Shown here: positions 1 through 8,768 of the stretch, piece by piece
Position numbering within the stretch: the first letter of the stretch is position 1
Layout: every line of letters begins with the position of its first letter
NCBI GenBank assembly: GCA_963823525.1
Contig: CAWGLW010000006.1
Span: 1,178,001-1,242,000 of the forward strand
Source: CAWGLW01 sp963823525
Lineage (GTDB): Bacteria; Pseudomonadota; Gammaproteobacteria; Steroidobacterales; Steroidobacteraceae
Length of the DNA stretch: 64,000 nucleotides
Direction of reading: 5' to 3'
Program-made: the position numbers and the translations under genes
The notes under the pieces: model-generated
Told to the model about the DNA's origin: nothing
Database searches by the model: none
The model's input: the letters and a program-made list of their open reading frames with translations, nothing else

Positions 1-1
1 C

Positions 2-442
2 AATCAGCGGCATGACGAACTGCCGAAACTGGTCGAAACCTGCAAGCAGTACATGGGGTATGAGCAGGAGACGCTGGAGCGCGTGATGCAGGCGAGAGCC
101 GCGGTGTTTTCGGCAAGCGACAGGGGCGATGTCGCCGCTGTCGGAGCCGCCGAAGAACAGCTTCGTCAGGGTCTGGGCCGGCTCTTTGCCGTTGCAGAGA
201 ACTACCCTGACCTCAAGGCGGATCGGAGCTTTCAGCACCTGCAGGGCCGGATTTCGGAGCTCGAAAACGCGATCGCCGACCGGCGCGAGCTCTACAACGA
301 CGCCGTCAATCTGAACAATATCCGCATTCAGACCTTCCCGGACCTGATCGTCGCGCGAATGTTCGATTTCAAGGAAGCCGCGTTGCTCGAGTTCAGCGAG
401 GAGCAACGCCGCGACGTGGACATGGGCAAGTTATTTGGCTGA
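2..442 (+). CDS. lemA: LemA family protein (5' end outside window)
   Basis: This is the C-terminal part of a LemA family protein. The reading frame is open from base 2, so the start lies before the window, and the visible part is about 146 residues. The first residues (NQRHDELPKLVETCKQYM) match the LemA pattern in which an R-x-x-x-x-P-x-L-V-E motif is followed by a helix with repeated E-T-L-E heptads. LemA proteins are usually about 185-200 residues, with one N-terminal membrane anchor (not visible here) and a helical domain outside the membrane. Their biochemical role is unknown. The stop overlaps the next gene's start by 8 bases, so the two are very likely cotranscribed; lemA next to a GIDE-domain membrane protein is a recurrent pairing. 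Confidence 0.88.
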   Translation, partial: NQRHDELPKLVETCKQYMGYEQETLERVMQARAAVFSASDRGDVAAVGAAEEQLRQGLGRLFAVAENYPDLKADRSFQHLQGRISELENAIADRRELYNDAVNLNNIRIQTFPDLIVARMFDFKEAALLEFSEEQRRDVDMGKLFG

Positions 443-1337
443 CGACTTCTGGTTCTGGTTGCTGTTGCTCGGTGTGGCGGTCATCGGCGGTGGTCGACTG
501 GCCTTCAGGTGGCTGCACATCGCGCGCGTGATCGAGGACACGCCGACCTCGCGGGTGCGATCGGCGGCGCAGGGATACGCCGAACTGACGGGTCGCGGGC
601 TTGCGCTGGGCGATCAGCCCGAGGTCGCGCCGCTGACGGGCCGCCCCTGCATCTGGTGGCACTTCCGGATACAAAAGAAAGTCGAATCCCGGGTCAACGG
701 CCGCCGTCGTGTCTCCTGGCGTACGCTCGAGGCGGGCCTTTGTCAGCGGCCTTTCCTGCTCGACGACGATACCGGCCAGTGCATTGTGCAGCCGGCCGGC
801 GCCGAGGTGCTGGCCGGCGAATCGACAACCTGGTATGGCAGCACCCCCAGGCCCGCGGAGGGATTGCTCGAATCCGGCGGGACGCCACGCACGGGGCCAT
901 TCCGCTACTTCGAGGAACGCATCTACCTGCACGAGCAGGTTTACGTCCTTGGGCAGTTCCGCTCCCATTCGGCAGCCACATCGTCAGACCCCCAGCTCGC
1001 GGTGCGCCGGCTGCTGGAACAATGGAAACAGGATCAGGCGGGCCTCGTACAGCGTTTCGACGAGGACGGCGACGGTAAGGTTAGCCTCGCGGAATGGGAA
1101 CGGGCCAGGGCAGCTGCGACGCGGGAAGTGGAGCAACGCAACGTGAATCGGCCCGCGCAACCGCAGCTGCATTCAATAAGCGCGCCGGAGGACGGCCGCC
1201 TCTTTCTGATTGCCGCGTTCCCGGGCGCAGACCTTGCCAAACGATATCGACGCAAGGCGATGCTGGCATTTGCAGGATTTGTCCTGGCGACTTACGCCTT
1301 CGGATGGATGCTGCAGGGCGTGCTCGGCTCGGCCTAG
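435..1337 (+). CDS. GIDE-domain membrane protein with EF-hand
   Basis: A 300-residue protein with a predicted TTG start that overlaps the end of lemA. There is a membrane segment near residues 6-24 and another near 274-297. The middle (about 47-178) has the pattern of the GIDE/BAM domain: PLTGRPCIWW at 66-75, a PFLLDDDTG loop, and a YFEERIYLHEQVYVLG segment near 158-173. In eukaryotes this domain sits in the mitochondrial E3 ligase MUL1; bacterial members lack the RING finger, and none is visible here. Residues 209-220 form a textbook EF-hand loop (D209, D211, D213, S217, E220), so calcium binding is likely. Function is unknown; the link to LemA suggests an envelope role. TTG is the only early start that avoids a long overlap. 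Confidence 0.75.
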   Translation: MADDFWFWLLLLGVAVIGGGRLAFRWLHIARVIEDTPTSRVRSAAQGYAELTGRGLALGDQPEVAPLTGRPCIWWHFRIQKKVESRVNGRRRVSWRTLEAGLCQRPFLLDDDTGQCIVQPAGAEVLAGESTTWYGSTPRPAEGLLESGGTPRTGPFRYFEERIYLHEQVYVLGQFRSHSAATSSDPQLAVRRLLEQWKQDQAGLVQRFDEDGDGKVSLAEWERARAAATREVEQRNVNRPAQPQLHSISAPEDGRLFLIAAFPGADLAKRYRRKAMLAFAGFVLATYAFGWMLQGVLGSA

Positions 1338-1371
1338 AATAGAGCGCTTACTGACTTACGGCGGCGTGCTG

Positions 1372-3408
1372 ATGATCAACCCCCTGCTGACAGACAACCC
1401 GTTACCCACGTTTTCGGCGATCCAGCCTCAGGACGTGGAGCCGGCCATCCGTGAAATGCTCGACTTGAACCGTCGCGAACTGTCGGCCCTGCTCGATTCA
1501 GGTGCATCAGGCTGGGAAGGGCTGGTCGAACCGATCGAACGTATGCACCACCGGCTGGCCCGTGCCTGGTCGCCGATCGGTCACCTCAACGGCGTGATGA
1601 ACAACGACGATCTGCGCAGCGCTTACGAGGCCTGTCTGCCGTTGTTGAGTGCTTACCACACCGAGCTTGCCCAGAACGAAAGGCTATGCGCAGCGTATCA
1701 GCGCGTACTGGACGAGAACGGTGCTGACTTGAGAGCGGATCAGCGCCAGTTGCTCGACCAGGCGCTGCGCGATTTTCGTCTGGCCGGCGTCTCGTTGCCC
1801 CCCGAGCAAAAGCAACGTTTCCGCGAAGTGATGGAGCGGCTGGCAACCATCCAGTCGACGTTCGACAACAACGTTCTCGATGCAACCAACGCATGGGAAA
1901 AGCACGTTGAGGATGAGTCCGCGCTGGCCGGCCTGCCAGCCGCGACGCGCCAGCGAGCCCTTGCGGATGCGAAGTCGGCGAACCGCGGCGGCTGGCTGCT
2001 GCGACTTGATGTGCCCACTTACCAGGCCGTGATGACCCACGCCGAGGACGAGCCACTGCGGCGTGAATTCTATGAAGCCTGGGTAACACGCGCATCGGAC
2101 CAGGGTCCGCACGCCGGGCGCTGGGATAATTCCGGGCTGATCGGGGAAATCCTGGCGCTGCGCCAGGAAGTGGCGAAACTTACGGGTTTCGACAATTTTG
2201 CCCAGCATTCTCTGGCCACCAAGATGGCCCGTGACCCGGACGAAGTCCTGCAGTTTCTTCATCGGCTGGCCCATGTAAGCCGTACGGCTGCGCTGGCTGA
2301 ATTTGAGCAGCTCGAGACGCTCGCCGGGCGCAAACTTCAAGCATGGGACATTGGTTACTACTCCGAAAAGCTCAAGCACCGGCAGCTCGACGTGTCCGAG
2401 GAGTCTCTTCGACCGTATTTCCCGTTGCCGCGCGTGCTGGCGGGATTGTTTGCGCTGACCACCCGGCTGTACGGCGTGCGAGCGATCGCGCGCACAGACG
2501 TCGACCTTTACCACCCGGATGTTCGTTACTTCGACCTGGTTGACGAGGACGGGACGCCCCGCGCCGGGTTTTACCTCGACCTGTATGCCCGACCGAACAA
2601 GCGGGGCGGCGCATGGATGGATGAGTGTGTCGGCCGAATTGGGCTGCCTGGCACGCAGGCTCTGCCGGTCGCCTACCTGGTCTGCAACTTCATGCCCCCG
2701 GCGGGTGATCAACCGTCGCTGCTCACGCATTATGAGGTGCTCACGCTGTTCCATGAGTTCGGCCATGGCCTCCACCACATGCTGACCCGGATCGACTATC
2801 CGAGCATTTCCGGCATCCACGGCGTGCCCTGGGACGCTGTCGAACTGCCGAGCCAGTTCATGGAAAACTTTGCCTGGCGCGAGGAAGTGATCCCGATGAT
2901 TTCAGCACACGTGGACACTGGCGAACCGCTGCCGGTGGATACGCTGCGCAGGCTGCAGGCCACGAGGACATTCCTCGCCGGGATGCAGACGGCTCGTCAA
3001 CTCGAGTTCGCGTTGTTCGATCTGCGCCTGCACTCCGAGTATTCGAAGGGCAGCGATACATCACCGGAGACGATACTGGCCGAGGTCCGCAAGGAAGTCG
3101 CCGTCGTCGAGCCGCCTGCCTTCAATCGCTTTGCCCACAGTTTTCAGCACATATTCTCAGGTGGTTACGCGGCGGGCTATTACAGTTACAAGTGGGCGGA
3201 AGTGCTCTCTGCGGATGCCTTCGGTGCATTCGAGGAGCATGGCGTTCTGGATCCCGATACAGCACAACGGTTTCGACGGGAGATCCTCGAACGTGGCGGC
3301 AGTCGCGAAGCCATGGATGCGTTCGTCGAATTTCGAGGTCGCGAGCCGGATATCGAACCTTTGCTCCGACAGATGGGCCTCGCTGCCCAGGCGGGACAGC
3401 CTGCATGA
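1372..3408 (+). CDS. prlC: Oligopeptidase A (M3 zinc metallopeptidase)
   Basis: A 678-residue M3-family metallopeptidase, close to the 680 residues of E. coli oligopeptidase A. It is a cytosolic enzyme that degrades short peptides, including cleaved signal peptides. The zinc motif HEFGH is at residues 461-465, followed by GLHHM, and the downstream IHGVPWDAVELPSQFMENF stretch carries the family's third zinc ligand region. The N-terminus (MINPLLTDNPLPTF) aligns with the usual start, so the ATG at 1372 is chosen over longer open frame upstream; a GTG two codons earlier is an alternative. Its TGA overlaps the ATG of xth (ATGA), so the two genes are translationally coupled. Confidence 0.95.
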   Translation: MINPLLTDNPLPTFSAIQPQDVEPAIREMLDLNRRELSALLDSGASGWEGLVEPIERMHHRLARAWSPIGHLNGVMNNDDLRSAYEACLPLLSAYHTELAQNERLCAAYQRVLDENGADLRADQRQLLDQALRDFRLAGVSLPPEQKQRFREVMERLATIQSTFDNNVLDATNAWEKHVEDESALAGLPAATRQRALADAKSANRGGWLLRLDVPTYQAVMTHAEDEPLRREFYEAWVTRASDQGPHAGRWDNSGLIGEILALRQEVAKLTGFDNFAQHSLATKMARDPDEVLQFLHRLAHVSRTAALAEFEQLETLAGRKLQAWDIGYYSEKLKHRQLDVSEESLRPYFPLPRVLAGLFALTTRLYGVRAIARTDVDLYHPDVRYFDLVDEDGTPRAGFYLDLYARPNKRGGAWMDECVGRIGLPGTQALPVAYLVCNFMPPAGDQPSLLTHYEVLTLFHEFGHGLHHMLTRIDYPSISGIHGVPWDAVELPSQFMENFAWREEVIPMISAHVDTGEPLPVDTLRRLQATRTFLAGMQTARQLEFALFDLRLHSEYSKGSDTSPETILAEVRKEVAVVEPPAFNRFAHSFQHIFSGGYAAGYYSYKWAEVLSADAFGAFEEHGVLDPDTAQRFRREILERGGSREAMDAFVEFRGREPDIEPLLRQMGLAAQAGQPA

Positions 3409-4172
3409 AAATCGCCACGTGGAACGTGAACTCGCTTCGAGTGAGGTTACCCCACCTGGCAGAGTGGCTGGCTGCAACTGCGCCGGACATCGTCGCCCTG
3501 CAGGAGACCAAGATTCCGGATGAAGACTTTCCCTTGGGGGAGATCGAAGGCCTGGGGCTGCATGGCGTGTTCAGTGGTCAGCGCACATACAACGGTGTTG
3601 CTTTACTGGCTCGCCACCCGTTGTCCGATGTTGTCCCGGGAATTCCCGGCTTCGAGGACGACCAGAAGCGGGTGATCGCGGCAACCTGCAACGGCATTCG
3701 TGTCATCGACGTCTACGTGCCGAACGGGCAGAGCCTGGACTCCGACAAGTACCAGTACAAACTACGCTGGTTGCGGGCGATGCGGGATTATGTCGTTGCG
3801 GAGCAGGCGCGGCATGAACGTGTGGTCGTCCTCGGCGACTACAACATCGCACCGGACGATCGTGACGTCCACGATCCGGTGGCCTGGGAGGGTTCGGTCC
3901 ACGTCAGTCCGGCTGAACGCGCGGCGCTTGAAGCCTTGCTCGATACCGGGCTGAAGGACTGTTTCCGGCTCTTCGAACAACCGGAGAAGGTCTTTTCGTG
4001 GTGGGACTATCGCCGGATGGCATTTCGGCGCAACGCAGGTCTCAGAATTGACCTGATCCTCGCCAGCCCCGAAATGGCCCGAAAATGCGTTGCCTGTCAC
4101 ATCGAAAAATCGCTGCGGAAACTCGAGCGACCCTCCGACCACGCTCCGGTGGTCGCGAGTTTTGACATATAG
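3405..4172 (+). CDS. xth: Exodeoxyribonuclease III
   Basis: A 255-residue member of the exonuclease III/AP endonuclease family (endonuclease-exonuclease-phosphatase fold), which cuts 5' to abasic sites and removes blocked 3' ends in base excision repair. Visible motifs in order: MKIATWNVNSLR at the N-terminus, LQETKIPD with the metal-binding Glu, VYVPNGQ, LGDYNIAPDDRDVHDP with the catalytic Asp/Asn, RIDLILAS, and the C-terminal SDHAPVV with the Asp-His pair. The start codon overlaps the prlC stop by 4 bases. The length is typical of the XthA branch that lacks N-terminal extensions. Confidence 0.95.
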   Translation: MKIATWNVNSLRVRLPHLAEWLAATAPDIVALQETKIPDEDFPLGEIEGLGLHGVFSGQRTYNGVALLARHPLSDVVPGIPGFEDDQKRVIAATCNGIRVIDVYVPNGQSLDSDKYQYKLRWLRAMRDYVVAEQARHERVVVLGDYNIAPDDRDVHDPVAWEGSVHVSPAERAALEALLDTGLKDCFRLFEQPEKVFSWWDYRRMAFRRNAGLRIDLILASPEMARKCVACHIEKSLRKLERPSDHAPVVASFDI

Positions 4173-4277
4173 GCCAGCGGATGCGTGTGTCAAAAAAACC
4201 GACTCTGGCGTTCCGTCATCGTTTGGCTACACTCCTACTCACTGCCGTGAATCCACTCAAACGATAAGAAGAAAACC

Positions 4278-5276
4278 ATGCAGTACCGACGCAGTGATTA
4301 CGACGTCACCAACACCATACAGGTCAGCTCTGCACCCGCCGTCAGGCGCGCGGTCGAGGAACTGTTTGCTCAGGAGTGGTCTGGCGCCCACCTGGAAAAG
4401 CTGACGGCCGCTTTCGCGGACTTCGAACGCCTGTTCAATGGCAAGTTTCCAGGCTACTTCGGATGCGACACCGTTTATCACGACCTGCAGCACACGCTGG
4501 ATGACACGCTGGCAATGGCGCGGCTGATGGCCGGGTACGACCGCTCGCATGCCCCGGACCAGCAACTTGGGCCCGAGCGTGCATTGATGGGGCTGGTCGT
4601 CGCCCTGTTTCACGATGCCGGTTACATTCGCCAGACCGATGACAAGCAGCATCGCAACGGTGCGGAGTTCACGCGAACCCACGTCGGAAGAAGCGCGGCA
4701 TTTCTGGCCAGCTACCTGCCCACCATCGGCATGGCCGAGTGGGTGCCGGTCGCGACCCAGATCGTTCATTTCACCGGCTACGAGATGAAATTTGAGGAAA
4801 TCCGGCTCGACGATGCCCGTGACCGCAAGGTGGGGCACCTGGTTGGCACCGCCGACATGATTGCGCAGATGTCCGATCGCTGTTACCTGGAGAAGTGCCG
4901 CGACCGCCTCTATCCGGAATTTGTGCTCGGGGGCGTAGCCGTCTCACCGGCGAATGACGGTGGCCTCAAAGTGCTCTACGGCTCGGGTCTGGACGTGCTG
5001 CGACAGACGCCCGAGTTTTTCGAGATGACTCTGCGGACGCGGCTCGACGGCGAGTTTGGTGCGGCCTATCGGTACGCCGAGCCCCTGTTCAGCGGGCGCA
5101 ACCCGTACATGGAAGCGATCGAACTGAACATCAGCTACCTGAACAAGGTGCTGCAGACGCAGCGCTGGTCGATGCTTCGCCGCGAGCCCCCGTGCTTCAC
5201 CTGGGAAAAGAACCCGCTGCAGAACATGCGCACCCTGGTGATCGATCACCTGCGGTCCACGCTGAACGCCGCCTGA
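4278..5276 (+). CDS. HD-domain metal-dependent phosphohydrolase
   Basis: A 332-residue protein with an HD-type metal site. Y67-H68-D69-L and H72 are followed by the HD doublet F-H112-D113-A-G-Y, an arrangement found in a proteobacterial group of HD phosphohydrolases. There is no GYP motif, so it is not a classical HD-GYP c-di-GMP phosphodiesterase; nucleotide or cyclic-nucleotide hydrolysis is possible but not shown. The start is ATG after an AAGAAG ribosome site. The 105-base gap before it holds a possible -10 box TACACT at 4228-4233, so it may have its own promoter. It converges on trpA with only 14 bases between stops and no visible terminator. Confidence 0.75.
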   Translation: MQYRRSDYDVTNTIQVSSAPAVRRAVEELFAQEWSGAHLEKLTAAFADFERLFNGKFPGYFGCDTVYHDLQHTLDDTLAMARLMAGYDRSHAPDQQLGPERALMGLVVALFHDAGYIRQTDDKQHRNGAEFTRTHVGRSAAFLASYLPTIGMAEWVPVATQIVHFTGYEMKFEEIRLDDARDRKVGHLVGTADMIAQMSDRCYLEKCRDRLYPEFVLGGVAVSPANDGGLKVLYGSGLDVLRQTPEFFEMTLRTRLDGEFGAAYRYAEPLFSGRNPYMEAIELNISYLNKVLQTQRWSMLRREPPCFTWEKNPLQNMRTLVIDHLRSTLNAA

Positions 5277-5290
5277 TCTTTCCGTCAGTC

Positions 5291-6067
5291 TCAATCGCGC
5301 AGCGAACGCAGAAACTCTGCCGGGTCTTCGCCACGCTCGAGCACCTCGACCAGTGCTGAGCCAACCACGACACCATCGACGTGGCCCCGCATTCGCGACA
5401 CCTGCTCGGCGCTTCGAATTCCGAAACCTGCACAGACCGGTACGGGTGAAACGTCACGGACACGATCCATGTACTCCAGCACGCTGTCCGGGACGGACAC
5501 GCTGCGCCCCGTCGTGCCGGTCATCGTCACGGCATAAACGAAGCCCGCGCTGGCCTCACAGAGCATCCGAGTCCGGTCCAGCGGCGTCACCGGCGTGACC
5601 AGCTGTACGACTCCAAGACCCGCGTGGGCCAGCGTCGAACGGATTTCACCGCTCTCCTCGTAGGGCAGATCAGGAATGATGAATCCGGCGATGCCGGCGG
5701 ACGGCGCCCGTTCGGCCAGCGACTCGAATCCGAAAGCGAGCAACGGGTTGAGGTAGCTCATCAACAGCAGTGGCGCGGCCGGGCGTGGCTGCATCCTGTC
5801 GAGTTCATCGAACAGCCAGGGCAGCGTGAAGCCGTCCTGCAGCGCCGCCTGGCTGGCGCGTTGAATCGTCATTCCATCGGCCATGGGATCGGTGAAGGGG
5901 ATACCGATCTCGACAACATCGGCCGATGCACAAATCGCGGCAAGATCCCTGCTGAACGTCGCACGCTTCGGGAAACCCGCGGTCATGAAACCGACCAGCG
6001 CGGGCTGGCCACTGGCGGCTGCGCGGCGGATGGCTGCACTGATCGACTCGCCCGGCCTGTCCATCAT
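5291..6067 (-). CDS. trpA: Tryptophan synthase alpha chain
   Basis: A 258-residue TIM-barrel enzyme that splits indole-3-glycerol phosphate into indole and glyceraldehyde 3-phosphate, passing indole to TrpB through the alpha-beta tunnel. The active-site block VEIGIPFTDPMADG carries E53 and D64, spaced 11 residues apart like the catalytic Glu49 and Asp60 of Salmonella TrpA. The C-terminal GFGIRSAEQV and VVGSALV phosphate-binding loops are present. It is the last gene of the trp operon; its ATG overlaps the trpB stop by 4 bases. The ATG doublet (MM) leaves the exact start uncertain by one codon. Confidence 0.96.
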   Translation of the reverse strand: MMDRPGESISAAIRRAAASGQPALVGFMTAGFPKRATFSRDLAAICASADVVEIGIPFTDPMADGMTIQRASQAALQDGFTLPWLFDELDRMQPRPAAPLLLMSYLNPLLAFGFESLAERAPSAGIAGFIIPDLPYEESGEIRSTLAHAGLGVVQLVTPVTPLDRTRMLCEASAGFVYAVTMTGTTGRSVSVPDSVLEYMDRVRDVSPVPVCAGFGIRSAEQVSRMRGHVDGVVVGSALVEVLERGEDPAEFLRSLRD

Positions 6068-7308
6068 TTCTTCTCCCTCAGCAGGGTGCGCTGCAGGATC
6101 GGCATGTCCTTGTCGCCGCGCCCGGAAAGTCCGATAAGAATGCGACTGCCGGGGTTCTCACTGGCAAATCGTCGCGCCCCGACAAACGCATGAGCAGACT
6201 CGACGGCGGGGAGTATTCCCTCGGCCTGACAGCACTCCGCCAGCGCCGCCAGCGCCTCGTCGTCACCGGCCGCGACATAGTTCACTCGCCCGACGCTGGC
6301 CAGCAGCGCGTGCTCGGGCCCGACCCCGGGGTAATCCAGGCCCGCCGAAACCGAGTGAGTCTCGCGTATCTGTCCGTGCTCGTCCTGCAGCAGCAGCGAG
6401 TAACATCCCTGCAATACACCCGGGGTGCCGTAGGCCAGTGACGCAGCGTTCTGCCCTAGCCCGCTGCCGCTGCCGCCGGCCTCCAGCCCGAGAAGTTGAA
6501 CGCCGGGGTCGCCGACAAACGGATGAAACAGCCCGATGGCGTTCGACCCACCCCCCACACAGGCGACTGCGACGTCGGGCAGATGGCCGCTCTGTTCGAG
6601 TATCTGCGCCCTCGCTTCAACACCGATGACCGCCTGGAACTCGCGCACCAGGTAAGGGTACGGGTGCGGCCCCACGGCTGAGCCCAGCAGGTAGTACGTC
6701 CCGTTCGGGTCCGACACCCAGTCGCGCAGCGCTTCATCGATCGCCGCCCGCAAGGTCTTGTCACCCCCGTATACCGGCACGACCGTCGCGCCGAGCAGTT
6801 CCATGCGCTGCACGTTCGGCGCCTGGCGCTCGACATCGACAGCACCCATGTAAACGACGCAGGGCATGCCCAGTCGCGCGCAGGCGGCCGCGGATGCCAC
6901 GCCGTGCTGGCCTGCGCCCGTTTCGGCAACGATGCGCCGTGCGCCGAGCCGCTGCGCCAGCAGGGCCTGGCCAATCGCGTTGTTAATCTTGTGTGCCCCG
7001 GTGTGCGCAAGGTCTTCGCGCTTGAGCCACACCTCGGCACCCCAGCGGCGCGAGAGCTCCGGGGCATGGGTCAACGGTGTCGGCCGACCGACCCAGTCTC
7101 GCAGTTCGGCGTCCAGTGCCCGGCGAAACGCCGGATCGACCAGCACTTCGCGGACGCCGGCTTCCAGCCTGTCCAGCGCCGGTACCAGCGTCTCGGGCAC
7201 GTAACGACCGCCGAACGGGCCGTACCTGCCGCGCTGATCGGGAAACTCGCCGCGCAGGACCGAGGCGAGCAGGGACTCTTTGTCTATTCCAGGGACATCG
7301 GTTCGCAT
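6064..7308 (-). CDS. trpB: Tryptophan synthase beta chain
   Basis: A 414-residue PLP enzyme that condenses indole with serine to give tryptophan. The cofactor lysine is K107 in the block LKREDLAHTGAHKINNA; the indole-site Glu lies in VAETGAGQHG, and the PLP phosphate loop is GGGSNAIG. The length is normal for the TrpB1 type that partners TrpA (about 400 residues). It overlaps trpA by 4 bases and follows trpF after 21 bases, the only non-overlapping junction in the operon, where an internal ribosome site would be expected. Confidence 0.97.
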   Translation of the reverse strand: MRTDVPGIDKESLLASVLRGEFPDQRGRYGPFGGRYVPETLVPALDRLEAGVREVLVDPAFRRALDAELRDWVGRPTPLTHAPELSRRWGAEVWLKREDLAHTGAHKINNAIGQALLAQRLGARRIVAETGAGQHGVASAAACARLGMPCVVYMGAVDVERQAPNVQRMELLGATVVPVYGGDKTLRAAIDEALRDWVSDPNGTYYLLGSAVGPHPYPYLVREFQAVIGVEARAQILEQSGHLPDVAVACVGGGSNAIGLFHPFVGDPGVQLLGLEAGGSGSGLGQNAASLAYGTPGVLQGCYSLLLQDEHGQIRETHSVSAGLDYPGVGPEHALLASVGRVNYVAAGDDEALAALAECCQAEGILPAVESAHAFVGARRFASENPGSRILIGLSGRGDKDMPILQRTLLREKK

Positions 7309-7329
7309 ACGGGCATCTCCAGGTTCAGC

Positions 7330-7932
7330 TCAGGCCGCCGACGCGCGCCGAGCCGCCAGAACAAATTTTCGAATCTTCACAACGTCTTTCACGCCCCGGC
7401 TGAGCTCGACTCCGGAACTGACATCGATACCAAATGGGCCGACGGCGCGCACCGCTTCGGCGACGTTGCCGGCGTTCAGTCCACCGGCCAGCACGACTTC
7501 CGTCCTGCGGGCCAGTCGGGCCGCGGCCTGCCAGTCCGATTGCTCCCCTGCTCCGCTGACGGCGCCCTCGAAAATCACCCTTGGCGGCAGGCGTTCCGGC
7601 AGGCGGCTCGTGTCGCGCAGAACGGGCAGCACGCCCTGCCGCGGCGGCAGGTCCAGTGCCTGCAGATCCTGCCAGTCAACCTGTATCCAGTCCGGTTGCA
7701 CGGCCAGGAGCACCTGTTGGACGAGTTCCCGGGACGGGCGCAGAAAAACGGCAACCCGCTCGATCTGCGGAGGAATTCGCTGCTGAAGTTCACGGGCCGT
7801 TGCGATATCGAGGTTGCGCGGCGATGACTCGCAAAACACGAAGCCAGTGGCCTGTGCGCCCGCAGATACTGCCCCATCGACGGCGTCAGCCGTGCGCAGG
7901 CCGCAGATCTTGACCCACAGACCCGTGCTCAC
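7330..7932 (-). CDS. trpF: Phosphoribosylanthranilate isomerase
   Basis: A 200-residue TIM-barrel enzyme that converts phosphoribosylanthranilate to the carboxyphenylamino-deoxyribulose phosphate used by TrpC. The N-terminal KICGLR motif (residues 8-13) has the catalytic-base Cys10, and the C-terminal GLNAGNV and GIDVSSGVE blocks hold the phosphate-binding loop and the general-acid Asp. It is a free-standing protein, whereas enteric bacteria carry a TrpC-TrpF fusion. It overlaps the trpC stop by 4 bases. Confidence 0.95.
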   Translation of the reverse strand: MSTGLWVKICGLRTADAVDGAVSAGAQATGFVFCESSPRNLDIATARELQQRIPPQIERVAVFLRPSRELVQQVLLAVQPDWIQVDWQDLQALDLPPRQGVLPVLRDTSRLPERLPPRVIFEGAVSGAGEQSDWQAAARLARRTEVVLAGGLNAGNVAEAVRAVGPFGIDVSSGVELSRGVKDVVKIRKFVLAARRASAA

Positions 7933-8768
7933 TGCACGCGCCCTTCGCGGGCGGCAGCCAGCAAGTCGGCCACCGTCTTCGCAGGTTGCGGACTCTGCAT
8001 CAGGCAGGTGCCCACCAGCGCGAGCCGGTAGCCGAGCTTTGCCACGAGCTGCGCGTCCACCGCCGACTGCACGCCACTTTCAGCCACACCAGGCCACTCG
8101 GGCGGCAGTTGATCCCGAAGTTCCGCGAAACGCCCGAAGTCAATCGCAAGTGACTCGAGATCGCGGCAGTTGAGCCCCATCAGGATCTGCTCATCGCGCC
8201 CGCGTCGATCGACCGCCAGTTCGGCGGCAACGGCGAGATCGCGTGCATCGAATGCCTCGAGCAACACGAAGAGACCGAGTTGCGCGGCGCAGTCGAGCAT
8301 TTCAACCAGGTCGTCTCTCGGCACCATGCGCACGATCAGCAGCACGCCCGATGCGCCGTGTGCACGCGCTTCGAGCACCTGGTAGGGGTCGACCAGGAAA
8401 TCCTTTCTCATCACCGGTACACCGCAAGGCCGCAGCGTATCGGCCGCCAATCGCAGATGCGCGAGGTCGCCAGCGAAGCGCGTCGGCTCCGTCAACACCG
8501 AAACGATCGCTGCACCGCCTTCGGCATAAGCCCTCAGCCGGGGCAGCGGGTCGGTCGGGCCAGCCGATAACTGTCCGAGCGCTGGAGAGCGCAGCTTGAA
8601 CTCGGCGATCAGGTCAAACCCCTCGTCGGACAACCTGACCCGGGGTGGCCTGGCAGCCATCGGTTCAGCCGCTCGCAATGCCGACTCCGGCACTCGCTGC
8701 CTCGCGGCCCGAACCCGTGCCAGGCTGTTCTCGCGCATCGCTGCCAACAGGCCCATGGTCTCGCTCAC
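7929..8768 (-). CDS. trpC: Indole-3-glycerol phosphate synthase
   Basis: A 279-residue TIM-barrel enzyme that cyclises the TrpF product to indole-3-glycerol phosphate with loss of CO2. Motifs: LIAEFKLRSP with the N-terminal catalytic Lys (in place of the more common AEIK-x-SPS), VMRKDFLVDPYQVLEARAHG with the second Lys, MGLNCRDL with the substrate-binding Asn, and VAESGV with Glu. It is unfused. Start and stop each overlap neighbours (trpD and trpF) by 4 bases, so translation is coupled along the operon. Confidence 0.95.
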   Translation of the reverse strand: MSETMGLLAAMRENSLARVRAARQRVPESALRAAEPMAARPPRVRLSDEGFDLIAEFKLRSPALGQLSAGPTDPLPRLRAYAEGGAAIVSVLTEPTRFAGDLAHLRLAADTLRPCGVPVMRKDFLVDPYQVLEARAHGASGVLLIVRMVPRDDLVEMLDCAAQLGLFVLLEAFDARDLAVAAELAVDRRGRDEQILMGLNCRDLESLAIDFGRFAELRDQLPPEWPGVAESGVQSAVDAQLVAKLGYRLALVGTCLMQSPQPAKTVADLLAAAREGRVQ

